64,000 bases of DNA, taken from contig NZ_SJJZ01000001.1 in assembly GCF_004331345.1 (NCBI RefSeq), forward strand, positions 434,001 to 498,000, written 5' to 3'. The position numbers and the translations under genes were made by a program. The notes beneath the pieces are model-generated. The model worked only from the letters and a program-made list of their open reading frames with translations. It did not search any database and was not told the origin of the DNA. Below are positions 48,196 through 56,571 of the stretch, piece after piece (positions within the stretch are counted from its first letter, which is position 1; each line of letters begins with the position of its first letter). The stretch comes from Kribbella soli (GTDB lineage: Bacteria > Actinomycetota > Actinomycetes > Propionibacteriales > Kribbellaceae).

Positions 48196-49140
48196 ATGCG
48201 CGCCGAACGGCTCCTCCGACTGCTGCTGCACCTGCAGACACGCGGTCAGTCGACGGTCGCGCAATTGTCCGCCGCGCTGGACGTCTCGCCACGCACGATC
48301 CAGCGCGACCTGGATGCGCTGAGCCTCGCCGGTGTTCCGGTGTACTCGATCCGCGGGCGCGCCGGTGGGTGGACGCTGCTGCCCGACTACCGCAGCCGGC
48401 TGACCGGGCTGACGCCGTCGGAGGTCATGTCGGTGTTCGTCGGCGCGACGGCCCACGTGCTCGCCGACCTCGGCCTCGACGCCTCCAGCGACCTTGCGGT
48501 CACGAAGCTGATCGCGTCACTTCCTGAAGGCACTCGCCGCGAGGCCGAGTACGCCCGGCAGCGTCTCCTGATCGACCACGCCGGCTGGGACGACCGCCGC
48601 GAAACCCCGCGCTGGCTGGACCTCTGCCGCCAAGCCGTCTGGGAGGAACGCCGCCTCGAAATCAGCTACGGCGAATCCACCGACGACGGTCCGCGGCGCG
48701 GGCCGTTTGCGATCTCGCCTCTCGGGCTGGTCGCCAAGGCGCGCACCTGGTACCTGGTCGCCGCCCGCACCGACGGCCGCCTCCGCACCTACCGCCTGTC
48801 CCGCCTGACCTCGGCCGAGCTCACCAACAACATCTTCACCAGACCAGCCGACTTCGACCTCGCCGCCTACTGGGCCCAGTCCCAGCGCGAGTTCCAGGCC
48901 TCGCGCCCGTCGTACCCGATCGTCCTGAAGGTCCGCGACCACGCCGTCCGCCGCTTCCGCCCAACCGCCCCGATGCTGCCCGCGGACGACAACTGGTGGA
49001 TCGTCCACGCCGACCTCGAGAACCTCTACGAAGCCCAAGCCGCCGTCCTAGCCCAAGCCGGCGCAGCCCAAGTCATCGCCCCACCGGAACTGATAACCCT
49101 GGTCCACAACGCCGCCCAGCAGATCGCGAACTCCCACTGA
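48196..49140 (+). CDS. HTH (HTH_11) and WYL domain transcriptional regulator
   Basis: A 314-residue regulator. The N-terminal winged helix (about 1-60) is MRAERLLRLLLHLQTRGQSTVAQLSAALDVSPRTIQRDLDAL in pattern. The WYL domain (about 140-240) contains PFAISPLGLVAKARTWYLVAARTDGRLRTYRLSR, and a WCX-like C-terminal extension follows. WYL domains bind ligands or nucleic acids. GGAGG abuts the ATG, and GATAGT lies 7-12 bp upstream, so translation may start leaderless. It probably controls the divergent ABC-2 exporter. Confidence 0.9.
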   Translation: MRAERLLRLLLHLQTRGQSTVAQLSAALDVSPRTIQRDLDALSLAGVPVYSIRGRAGGWTLLPDYRSRLTGLTPSEVMSVFVGATAHVLADLGLDASSDLAVTKLIASLPEGTRREAEYARQRLLIDHAGWDDRRETPRWLDLCRQAVWEERRLEISYGESTDDGPRRGPFAISPLGLVAKARTWYLVAARTDGRLRTYRLSRLTSAELTNNIFTRPADFDLAAYWAQSQREFQASRPSYPIVLKVRDHAVRRFRPTAPMLPADDNWWIVHADLENLYEAQAAVLAQAGAAQVIAPPELITLVHNAAQQIANSH

Positions 49141-49143
49141 CAC

Positions 49144-49917
49144 TCAGCTCTGCGCCTTTGTGAGGATTTCGGGGCCGTTGTCGGTGATGGCGATGGTGTG
49201 TTCGGTGTGGGCGGTGCGGCAGCCGGTGACGCTGCGGAGGGTCCAGCCATCTTCGTCGGTGATGAGCTCGGCGGTGTCCTGCATGACCCACGGTTCGAGG
49301 GCGAGGAGCAGGCCGGGGCGGAGTTTGTAGCCGCGGCCGGGGCGGCCCGTGTTCGAGACGTGCGGGTCCTGGTGCATCGTCGAACCGATGCCGTGGCCGC
49401 CGAACTCGGTGTTGATCGGGTACCCGGCCGCGCTCAGCACAGTCCCGATCGCCCGCGAGATGTCGCCGATCTTGGCCCCGGGAACGGCGGCCGCGATCCC
49501 CTCGGCCAGTGCGCGTTCGGTCGTGGTGATCATCGCGACGTCCTCGGGCGCCTTCGATTCACCCACGATGAAGCTGATCGCAGCGTCCGCCGCGATCCCA
49601 CCCAGGGAGACGGCGAGATCGAGCGTCAGCAGGTCACCGTCGGCGAGCTGGTAGTCGGACGGCTTTCCGTGCAGTACGGCGTCGTTGACCGCCGTACAGA
49701 TGTAGTGACCGAACGGGCCGCGTCCGAACGACGCCTCGTAGTCGACGTAGCAGGACTGCCCGCCGGCCTCGGCGATCAGGGCCTTCGTCCACTGGTCGAT
49801 GTCCAGCAGGTTCGTGCCGACCGCGGTCCGGCTCTTCAGCGTCTGCAGAATGCCACCGACCAAGGCGCCCGATTCCTTCGCTTGGGCCAACTGGCGGGGG
49901 TCCAGGATCTCGATCAT
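49144..49917 (-). CDS. map: Type I methionine aminopeptidase
   Basis: A 257-residue metallopeptidase that removes N-terminal Met from nascent proteins. Metal ligands are readable: D in LTLDLAV, D in AADAAISF, H in GGHGIGSTMH, E in ALEPWV and E in HTEHTI. The substrate His region is FGHYICTAVNDAVLHG. No N-terminal SH3/zinc linker is present. The ATG at 49915-49917 has GAGAGG upstream. It is divergent from a small XRE regulator, unlike the housekeeping map next to ribosomal genes, so this is probably an additional, regulated copy. Confidence 0.92.
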   Translation of the reverse strand: MIEILDPRQLAQAKESGALVGGILQTLKSRTAVGTNLLDIDQWTKALIAEAGGQSCYVDYEASFGRGPFGHYICTAVNDAVLHGKPSDYQLADGDLLTLDLAVSLGGIAADAAISFIVGESKAPEDVAMITTTERALAEGIAAAVPGAKIGDISRAIGTVLSAAGYPINTEFGGHGIGSTMHQDPHVSNTGRPGRGYKLRPGLLLALEPWVMQDTAELITDEDGWTLRSVTGCRTAHTEHTIAITDNGPEILTKAQS

Positions 49918-49947
49918 GCGCGGCCTCTCGTGTCCATCCAATAACTA

Positions 49948-49969
49948 TACCGGCCATATTATCCCGGTA
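49948..49969. promoter_or_regulatory. Dyad between map and the XRE gene
   Basis: TACCGG at 49948-49953 and CCGGTA at 49964-49969 form a 6-bp dyad around an AT-rich 10-bp centre, unusual in this GC-rich window. TACTAT at 49968-49973 is a plausible -10 for the XRE gene (ATG 49983, very short leader). The spacing suits an XRE-type repressor dimer. Confidence 0.55.
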
Positions 49970-49982
49970 CTATCATCGGATC

Positions 49983-50249
49983 ATGGTCCGGCTCCCGCTC
50001 ACCCCCGCGGAGGTCGAGCGCGGAGAGCGCCTCGGCACCCTGCTCCGCCGCGCCCGAGGCGATCGCTCGATGCTCCAGACCGCCCTCGACGCCGGTGTCT
50101 CCCCCGAAACCCTCCGCAAAATCGAGTCCGGCCGCGTAGCCACCCCGGCCTTCCCCACCATCGCCGCCATCGCCGACGTCCTCGGCCTGTCCCTCGACAC
50201 CTTGTGGACCGAGGTCAACCGAACCGAACCAAAACGCCTGGTCTCCTAG
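49983..50249 (+). CDS. Small XRE-family helix-turn-helix regulator
   Basis: An 88-residue protein made almost entirely of an XRE/Cro-type HTH (about 15-75: RLGTLLRRARGDRSMLQTALDAGVSPETLRKIESGRVATPAFPTIAAIADVLGLSLDTLW in pattern). There is no ligand domain. It is divergent from a methionine aminopeptidase with a dyad in the 65-bp gap, so it probably represses itself and map. This arrangement recurs in actinobacteria as far as I recall. Confidence 0.88.
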   Translation: MVRLPLTPAEVERGERLGTLLRRARGDRSMLQTALDAGVSPETLRKIESGRVATPAFPTIAAIADVLGLSLDTLWTEVNRTEPKRLVS

Positions 50250-50271
50250 ACCATCCAAGAAGGTTCGAGCA

Positions 50272-51348
50272 TCAGACGTTGAAGCGGAACTCCACTACGT
50301 CGCCGTCCTGCATGATGTAGTCCTTGCCTTCCATGCGGACCTTGCCGGCGGAGCGGGCGGCGTTCATGGAGCCGGCGTCGATGAGGTCGTCGAAGGAGAC
50401 GATCTCGGCCTTGATGAAGCCGCGCTGGAAGTCGGTGTGGATGACACCGGCGGCCTCGGGGGCGGTGGCGCCGCGCTTGATCGTCCAGGCGCGGGACTCC
50501 TTGGGACCGGCGGTCAGGTACGTCTGCAGGCCCAGCGTGTCGAACCCGACGCGCGCCAGTACGTCGAGACCGGGCTGGTCGATGCCCATCTCGGCGAGCA
50601 TCTCGCGGGCCTCGTCCTCGTCGCCGAGCTCGACCAGTTCGGCCTCGAACTTCGCGTCGAGGAAGATCGCCTCGGCCGGCGCGACCAGGTCCCGCATCTT
50701 CTGCTTGAGGTCCTCGTCGGCGAGCTCGTCGGAGTCGCAGTTGAAGACGTACAGGTACGGCTTGGCGGTCATCAGCATCAGCTCGCGGATCGCGTCCCGG
50801 TCCACTCCGGTGGCGATGATCGGCGTACCCGCCTCGAGGTGCTTCTGCGCCTCCCGCACCGCCTCCAGGACGACCGCCGACTCCTTCTTCAGGCGGGCTT
50901 CCTTCTCCAGCCGCGGGATCGCCTTCTCGACGGTCTGCAGGTCGGCGAGGATCAGCTCGGTCTGGATGGTGGAGATGTCGTCGGCCGGCGAGACCTTGCC
51001 GTCGACGTGCGTCACGTCGTCGTCGCGGAACACCCGGGTGACCTGGCAGATCGCGTCCGACTCGCGGATGTGGCTGAGGAACTTGTTCCCCAGGCCCTCA
51101 CCCTCCGACGCGCCGCGGACGATGCCGGCGATGTCGACGAACTGCACGGTGGCGGGAATCACCTTCTGCGAGCTGAACAGCTCGGCGAGCTTCCCCAGCC
51201 GCGGGTCCGGGACACCGACCACTCCGACGTTCGGCTCGATGGTCGCGAACGGGTAGTTCGCGGCGAGTACGTCGTTCTTGGTCAGCGCGTTGAACAGGGT
51301 GGACTTGCCCGCGTTCGGGAGCCCGACGATTCCGATGGTGAGTGCCAC
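50272..51348 (-). CDS. ychF: Redox-regulated ATPase YchF (Obg-like)
   Basis: A 358-residue P-loop protein of the OBG family that prefers ATP over GTP and binds ribosomes. G1 is GLPNAGKST (about 8-16), G3 is DIAG, and the altered G4 is NCDSDE in place of NKxD. The coiled-coil region (about 125-200) and the C-terminal TGS domain (ESRAWTIKRGATAPEAAGVIHTDFQRGFIKAEI) complete the family layout. The GTG at 51346-51348 gives the standard N-terminus (V)ALTIGIVGLPN. A single housekeeping gene. Confidence 0.96.
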   Translation of the reverse strand: MALTIGIVGLPNAGKSTLFNALTKNDVLAANYPFATIEPNVGVVGVPDPRLGKLAELFSSQKVIPATVQFVDIAGIVRGASEGEGLGNKFLSHIRESDAICQVTRVFRDDDVTHVDGKVSPADDISTIQTELILADLQTVEKAIPRLEKEARLKKESAVVLEAVREAQKHLEAGTPIIATGVDRDAIRELMLMTAKPYLYVFNCDSDELADEDLKQKMRDLVAPAEAIFLDAKFEAELVELGDEDEAREMLAEMGIDQPGLDVLARVGFDTLGLQTYLTAGPKESRAWTIKRGATAPEAAGVIHTDFQRGFIKAEIVSFDDLIDAGSMNAARSAGKVRMEGKDYIMQDGDVVEFRFNV

Positions 51349-51391
51349 GGGAGGCAAGGTTACGCGGGTAACCCCGTCGTACCCCAATCCG

Positions 51392-51913
51392 TCAGATCAG
51401 GTAGGCCTCGAGTTCGGCGCCGTACCAGCGGTTGGTGCGGCCGATCGGGCGCATGCCGAGGCGGTTGCAGACGGCCAGCGACGCCCTGTTGTCCGGGCGG
51501 ACGACCGCGTGGATCTGCCCGATCCCGGCCTTGAACCCGTGCTCGATCGCGCCCCGCGCCGACTCGGTCGCCAGCCCCCGGCCCCAGGCGTCCGGGTGGA
51601 AATGCCAGCCGACCTCGACCTCGCCGCGGCCGGCGGTGCCGTCCGTCGGGTCGGGCAGCGGGACGAGTAGTACGGTCCCCGCGATCGTCCCGGTGGCCCG
51701 TTCCTCAACGGCCCAGACGCCGTACGGCGCCTCGCGGCTGCGCTCGTTCCACCGCATGATGGCCTTCGACGCCGCACCGCGATCGGTCATCACCCGGGGC
51801 TCGGCGCCCAGCCAGCGGGACACCTCCCAGCGCCGGTAGATGTCGAACACGCGGTCGCCGTCAGCGTCCGACCACTCGCGCACCACGAGCCGATCCGTCT
51901 CGAAGACCACCAT
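51392..51913 (-). CDS. GNAT family acetyltransferase (RimJ/RimL-like)
   Basis: A 173-residue GNAT of the RimJ/RimL type. FETDRLVVREWSDADGDRVFDIY opens the fold, VEVGWHFHPDAWGRGLATESARGAIEHGF is motif A with the acetyl-CoA loop, and NRASLAVCNRLGMRPIGRT is motif B. Acceptors in the family include protein N-termini and antibiotics; this one is unknown. ATG 51913 was chosen since GGAGG lies 8 nt upstream. It lies 43 bp before ychF on the same strand. Confidence 0.88.
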   Translation of the reverse strand: MVVFETDRLVVREWSDADGDRVFDIYRRWEVSRWLGAEPRVMTDRGAASKAIMRWNERSREAPYGVWAVEERATGTIAGTVLLVPLPDPTDGTAGRGEVEVGWHFHPDAWGRGLATESARGAIEHGFKAGIGQIHAVVRPDNRASLAVCNRLGMRPIGRTNRWYGAELEAYLI

Positions 51914-51980
51914 GCTCGCCACCTCCCAAGGCTGTTCCTATTTCCGCGAACCAGGCGATCGCAAGCAACGTCTCCATCCT

Positions 51981-52847
51981 GTGACCACTTGGACGGATCG
52001 GATCGGGTTTCCCTCACGCTTCGTGTTCGGATGCCTGCAGTTCCTGCGTTTCGGGTGGCTGGAGGTGGTGTCGTGCCTGTTTCCCGGGTTCCTGTTCGCG
52101 GGCCTGGCGATCTCGAAGTACGTCGACCTGCCGATCGCCCGGTACGACGCCTTGCTGATCTACTGCCTCGGCCTGACGCTGCTGTTCTGGGTGGTGGGGC
52201 TGGAGACCTGGCGTGAGGTCGCGGTGATCTTCGGGTTCCACCTGGTCGGGCTCGGGCTGGAGCTGTTCAAGGTCCGGGTCGGTTCGTGGCAGTACCCGGG
52301 CGACGCGGTGACGAAGTTCGCCGGAGTGCCGCTGTTCGCCGGGTTCATGTACGCCGCGGTCGGCAGCTACCTGTGTCAGGCGTGGCGCCGGTTCGACCTC
52401 CGGGTGAGCAACTACCGCCCGATCCTGACCACGGTCTTCGCGGTGCTGATCTACGCGAACTTCTTCACCCATCAGTGGATCCCCGACCTGCGGATCCCGA
52501 TCGCGCTCGGTCTGCTCTTCGTGTTGCGCCGTACCTGGGTCTTCTTCACGGTCGGCGTACGGCGCTACCGGATGCCGCTGGCGTTGTCGTTCGCGTTGAT
52601 CGGATTCTTCCTGTGGATCGCGGAGAACTTCGGCACGTTCCTCGACGCGTGGAACTATCCGGACCAGGTGAGTGTGTGGCGCCTCGTGCATCCGGCGAAG
52701 TTCGGCGCGTGGTCGTTGCTGGTGAGCATGAGTTTCGTGCTGGTCGCGAGCGTGAAGTCACTGGAGGGCCGGCTGTACCACCGCGGCGGAACCGCAACAG
52801 TCGAGATCTCACCGCAACACGAAAAGGCCAACCAAGCTGAGGGGTAA
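51981..52847 (+). CDS. DUF817 family integral membrane protein
   Basis: A 288-residue membrane protein with eight or more hydrophobic helices. The blocks FVFGCLQFLRFGWLEVVSCLFPGFLF, FELFKVRVGSWQYPGDAVTKFAGVPLFAGFMYAAVGSYLCQAWR (in pattern) and ENFGTFLDAWNYP are the DUF817 hallmark. The function is unknown. The GTG at 51981 starts directly before the conserved region; the longer frame reads through the divergent GNAT start. The start codon spacing to GNAT is 67 bp. Confidence 0.85.
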   Translation: MTTWTDRIGFPSRFVFGCLQFLRFGWLEVVSCLFPGFLFAGLAISKYVDLPIARYDALLIYCLGLTLLFWVVGLETWREVAVIFGFHLVGLGLELFKVRVGSWQYPGDAVTKFAGVPLFAGFMYAAVGSYLCQAWRRFDLRVSNYRPILTTVFAVLIYANFFTHQWIPDLRIPIALGLLFVLRRTWVFFTVGVRRYRMPLALSFALIGFFLWIAENFGTFLDAWNYPDQVSVWRLVHPAKFGAWSLLVSMSFVLVASVKSLEGRLYHRGGTATVEISPQHEKANQAEG

Positions 52848-52919
52848 GGCGTCTTCAGGAGTGTGAGGGCGCCTGAGGGGGCGCAACTGGGGAACCGCCT
52901 TAGCTGCAAGGGGAAAGTC

Positions 52920-53684
52920 ATGTCCCGAAAGTTCGCCGCATTCGTCGCGACCGGGGTGGCGCTGGCCGTCGTCATCGGTTCGTTGCTGGTCCTGGCGCTC
53001 GGGCACGAACGGCAACCACGACCGGCCGCCGCGACCACGCAGACCACGACGCCGAGCCCGACGCCCACCGAGACGCCGACGCTGAACGCGCCGCCGTCGA
53101 CACCGCGCAAGCCGGCTCCGAACCCGACCGCAGCACTTGCCTCCGGCAACAAGAAGGTGTTGTTCTTCAGCTTCGACGACGGGCCGGACCCGTATTGGAC
53201 GCCGAAGGTTCTGCAGGTCCTGAAGAAGTACGGCGCGCACGCGACGTTCTTCGAGCTCGGCTCGATGCAGACCGCGCACCCGGGGCTGCGTGAGCAGGTG
53301 CTTGCCGCCGGCCACACGATCGGCAGCCACTCGATCACGCACCCGCAGCTGACCGCGGTCGCACCGGCGAAGCGGCACCACGAGATCTTCGACGGACCGG
53401 AGTCGACCTGCTTCCGGCCGCCGTACGGCGCCTCGAACCCGAAGGTCCGCGCCGACATCAAGGCGGCCGGCATGGTCCAGGTGCTGTGGGACGTCGACCC
53501 GCGCGACTGGGCCCGACCGGGGACGAGCGCGATCGTGCACAACATCCTCACCCACGCGCACAACCACAACATCATCCTGATGCACGACGGCGGCGGCAAC
53601 CGCGCGCAGACCGTCGCCGCCCTGGACAAGGTCCTCCCACTCCTGAAGGCGCAGGGCTACACGTTCCCCGCGATGAACTGCTGA
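52920..53684 (+). CDS. Exported polysaccharide deacetylase (NodB domain)
   Basis: A 254-residue protein with an N-terminal signal anchor (about 8-28) and a Thr/Pro-rich linker (about 35-75). The NodB domain shows all motifs: SFDDGPD (D86, D87), H137 and H141 in SHSITH, RPPYG (166-170), DVDPRDW and ILMHDGGG (H222). It probably deacetylates chitin oligomers or peptidoglycan GlcNAc outside the cell. It follows the DUF817 gene by 72 bp; an AAGGGGA site precedes the ATG. Confidence 0.92.
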   Translation: MSRKFAAFVATGVALAVVIGSLLVLALGHERQPRPAAATTQTTTPSPTPTETPTLNAPPSTPRKPAPNPTAALASGNKKVLFFSFDDGPDPYWTPKVLQVLKKYGAHATFFELGSMQTAHPGLREQVLAAGHTIGSHSITHPQLTAVAPAKRHHEIFDGPESTCFRPPYGASNPKVRADIKAAGMVQVLWDVDPRDWARPGTSAIVHNILTHAHNHNIILMHDGGGNRAQTVAALDKVLPLLKAQGYTFPAMNC

Positions 53685-53714
53685 CGTCGGGCGCTCCGGG
53701 CCGCACACTGAGCC

Positions 53715-54713
53715 ATGGATGCTTCCCGGGAACTGCACCGCCTGACCAGTGGGTATCAGGTATCTCAAGCGGTGCACGTCGCCGCCACGCTCGGAATCAG
53801 CGACGTACTCGCTGACGGCCCGAAGAGCCTCGCCCAGCTCGCAGAGTCCACCAGAACGGACACCGGGGCGTTGACGCGCCTGATGCACGCGCTGGCCGCT
53901 CTCGGGCTGTACGCCGTCGACGACGGCAAGTACACCAACACGGAGCTCGGTACGGCGTTGCGGACCGACGTACCGCGCTCGGTCGCCGGCTGGGCGCGCT
54001 TCATCGGCAAGGGCTCCCACTGGCAGGCGTACACCGGTTTGGAGGACAGCATCCGGACCGGTGAGACCGCGTTCCCGGCGGTCCACGGCGAGGCGGTGTG
54101 GGAGTACCGCGCGAAGCATCCCGAGGAGCAAACGGCCTTCGACGCGGCCATGACCTCCATGTCGGAGACGATGGCCGACGCGGTCGTCGACGCCTACGAC
54201 TTCAGCCGGTACGAGACGTTGGTCGACGTCGGTGGCGGGCGAGGCCGCCTGCTGATCGGCATCCTGTCGCGGTACCAATCGGTTCGCGGCGTGCTGTTCG
54301 ACCAGCCTGACGTGGTCGCGGGCGCCCACGACCTGCTGTCCGCAGCGGGCCTGGCGGAGCGTTGTCTCGTGGTCGGCGGCAACTTCTTCGATGCCGTGCC
54401 CGAGGGTGACGCGCACCTGCTGAAGGCGGTGATCCACGACTGGGCGGATGCCGAGTCGATCGAGATCCTGCGTACCTGCCGGAGGTCGATGCCTGCCCAC
54501 GGCCGGCTCCTGCTGGTGGAGCAATTGCTGGACGAGTCGCCGGATCCCGTGCGTACGGCGTTCTCGGACCTCAACATGCTCGTGATGACCGGCGGCCGCG
54601 AGCGGACGACGGACGAGTACCGCGCCCTCCTCGCCGCAGCCGACCTCGACCTCGTCGCCACAGTTCCCACCGCCGGCACAGCATTCATCCTCGAGGCGGC
54701 ACCGCGCACATAG
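53715..54713 (+). CDS. O-methyltransferase-like protein (Methyltransf_2 type)
   Basis: A 332-residue protein with the layout of plant/actinobacterial small-molecule O-methyltransferases. The N-terminal dimerisation winged helix is about 5-95 (SQAVHVAATLGISDVLADGPKSLAQLAEST in pattern), SAM motif I is LVDVGGGRGRLL (about 174-185), and the catalytic His lies in AVIHDWAD. It resembles enzymes that tailor polyketides. No biosynthetic cluster surrounds it. The start is 30 bp after the deacetylase stop. Confidence 0.88.
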   Translation: MDASRELHRLTSGYQVSQAVHVAATLGISDVLADGPKSLAQLAESTRTDTGALTRLMHALAALGLYAVDDGKYTNTELGTALRTDVPRSVAGWARFIGKGSHWQAYTGLEDSIRTGETAFPAVHGEAVWEYRAKHPEEQTAFDAAMTSMSETMADAVVDAYDFSRYETLVDVGGGRGRLLIGILSRYQSVRGVLFDQPDVVAGAHDLLSAAGLAERCLVVGGNFFDAVPEGDAHLLKAVIHDWADAESIEILRTCRRSMPAHGRLLLVEQLLDESPDPVRTAFSDLNMLVMTGGRERTTDEYRALLAAADLDLVATVPTAGTAFILEAAPRT

Positions 54714-54759
54714 GCGTGGTTCGCAGAAACTGTCGGTGGCGTTCGGCACTATCTGTGAC

Positions 54760-55929
54760 ATGACCGGTACGACGGTGTTACTGATCCTGCTCTTCCTCGT
54801 GGTGGGGCTGTTGCTGGGTGCTGTGTTCGGCGTGCTGTGGGTGCGCGGCCGGGACGGTGCTGCGCTGGCGCGGATCACGGCTGAGCGGGATGCGGCCGAG
54901 GATCGGGTGGTCGAGCTGACGCAGGAGCGGACGAGTGTCGGCCAGCAGATGGGCGGGCAGGCCGTCGTCAAGGAAGCGCTGGATCGCCTGCACGCACAGC
55001 TGAATCAGCTCGAGCAGGGCCGCGCGGCGTGGCAGAGCCAGCTGCATCAGCAGGTGAACGAGGTGCGGATGAGCGGCGAGGCGTTGCGCCGCGAGACGGC
55101 TTCGTTGTCGACCGCGTTGCGCAAGCCGCAGGTGCGCGGCCGGTGGGGTGAGCTGCATCTGCGTCGCACCGTCGAGCTCGCCGGAATGGTTGCCCACTGC
55201 GACTTCACCGAGCAGACGACGACGGTCGCCGAGGACGGCGTACTGCGGCCGGATCTCGTGGTGAGGCTTGCCGAGGGCAAGAATATCGTCGTCGACTCCA
55301 AGGTGCCGCTGGCCGCGTTCCTCGACGCGAGCGAGTCCGACGACGCGGAGCACCGCGAGGACCGGTTGCGGGCGCACGCGCGGCACCTGCGGACCCATGT
55401 CGACCAGTTGGCCGCGAAGGCGTACTGGACCCGGCTGTCCCCGTCGCCGGAGTTCGTCATCCTCTTCGTGCCGGGCGAGTCCTTCCTGTCGGCTGCGCTC
55501 GACGTCGAGTCTTCGCTGCTCGAGTACGCCGCTGAACGCCGGGTGATCCTCGCGACGCCGACCACGCTGATCGCTACGTTGCGCGCGGCGGCGTACGCGT
55601 GGAACCAGTCGGCGTTGACAGAGTCTGCGCAGCAGGTCTTCGAGCTCGGCCGGGAGCTGTACGAGCGACTCGGCACGATGGGCGACCACCTCGGCCGCGT
55701 CGGGCGGTCGCTCACGTCGGCGGTGGAGGCCTACAACGGGACGGTCGGGTCGTTCGAGCGCCGGGTGTTCATCACCGCGCGCAAGCTCCGCGACCTGCAC
55801 GTCACCGAGTCCGAGCTGACCGCGATGGAGTCGATCGAAGCGTCCGTGCGACCGCTCACGGCACCCGAGTTCGTCGCGCTGGACGAGTCACCGACCACGA
55901 GGCGGTGGCCACCGTCACAGACCGGCTGA
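54760..55929 (+). CDS. rmuC: DNA recombination protein RmuC
   Basis: A 389-residue protein with an N-terminal membrane helix (about 3-25), a coiled coil (about 30-110) and a RmuC nuclease-like core (about 115-360: GRWGELHLRRTVELAGM, VVDSKVPLAAFLDASE, FILFVPGESFLSAAL and RVILATPTTLIATLRAAAYAW in pattern). E. coli RmuC limits inversion at short inverted repeats; the biochemical activity is unproven. ATG 54760 was chosen as the family start before the membrane helix. A strong hairpin follows directly. Confidence 0.93.
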   Translation: MTGTTVLLILLFLVVGLLLGAVFGVLWVRGRDGAALARITAERDAAEDRVVELTQERTSVGQQMGGQAVVKEALDRLHAQLNQLEQGRAAWQSQLHQQVNEVRMSGEALRRETASLSTALRKPQVRGRWGELHLRRTVELAGMVAHCDFTEQTTTVAEDGVLRPDLVVRLAEGKNIVVDSKVPLAAFLDASESDDAEHREDRLRAHARHLRTHVDQLAAKAYWTRLSPSPEFVILFVPGESFLSAALDVESSLLEYAAERRVILATPTTLIATLRAAAYAWNQSALTESAQQVFELGRELYERLGTMGDHLGRVGRSLTSAVEAYNGTVGSFERRVFITARKLRDLHVTESELTAMESIEASVRPLTAPEFVALDESPTTRRWPPSQTG

Positions 55930-55931
55930 AT

Positions 55932-55956
55932 GTTCCGGACGGTTATCGTCCGGAAC
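55932..55956. terminator. Terminator of rmuC
   Basis: GTTCCGGACG at 55932-55941 pairs perfectly with CGTCCGGAAC at 55947-55956 around GTTAT, 3 bp after the rmuC stop codon. Confidence 0.88.
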
Positions 55957-55975
55957 CGGCACTAGGGTCCTTGCC

Positions 55976-56521
55976 ATGGACAACGCACCGCTCACCGAGC
56001 CGCCGGTCGCCGGACCCGAGGCCGACACGTTGCTGGGGGCGCTCGAGCGCAACCGGCGTACCTTCGCCTGGAAGTGCGGCGGCCTGGACTCGGCCGGCCT
56101 GAACAAGCAGCACCCGCCGTCGACCGTGACGCTCGGCGGGCTGCTCAAGCACCTGGCGCTGGTCGAGGACGAGTACTTCACCCGCCGGCTCCTCGGCAAA
56201 GAACTCGGCGCTCCCTGGGACTCGGTCGACTGGGACGCGGACCCCGACTGGGAGTGGCACAGCGCGCCGGACGACTCGCCCGAGGAACTGATGGACCTGT
56301 GGCAGGCGGCGGTCGCCCGCTCCCGCGCCGCGGTCGCCGAGGTCCTCGCGAACGGCGGCGTCGACCAACTGGCCCAATACAAAGGCCGCAACGGCGACTC
56401 TCCCAGCCTGCGCTACATCCTCGTCGACCTCATCGAGGAGTACGCCCGCCACACCGGCCACGCCGACCTGATCCGCGAATCCATCGACGGCCTCACCGGC
56501 GAAGGCGTACCCGCCCCCTAG
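55976..56521 (+). CDS. DinB/DUF664 family protein
   Basis: A 181-residue four-helix-bundle protein. LLGALERNRRTFAWKCGGLDSAGLNKQ opens the DUF664/DinB fold; metal-binding histidines are expected at LLKHLALVEDEYF and EEYARHTGHADLIRE. Relatives include mycothiol-dependent enzymes, which fits an mshB-bearing host. The exact substrate is unknown. Confidence 0.9.
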   Translation: MDNAPLTEPPVAGPEADTLLGALERNRRTFAWKCGGLDSAGLNKQHPPSTVTLGGLLKHLALVEDEYFTRRLLGKELGAPWDSVDWDADPDWEWHSAPDDSPEELMDLWQAAVARSRAAVAEVLANGGVDQLAQYKGRNGDSPSLRYILVDLIEEYARHTGHADLIRESIDGLTGEGVPAP

Positions 56522-56571
56522 CGCCTCAAGGACCTCGTGGGGTGACTCCTGAGGGGTCGTATGGTGCCGAG

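Noticed and set aside
52848..52919. Possible c-di-AMP (ydaO-type) riboswitch before the deacetylase gene, suggested by GGGGAACC
   Set aside because: The leader is only 72 nt, much shorter than the riboswitch, and the conserved paired blocks are absent. A simple TAAGGCG/CGCCTTA inverted repeat explains the structure.
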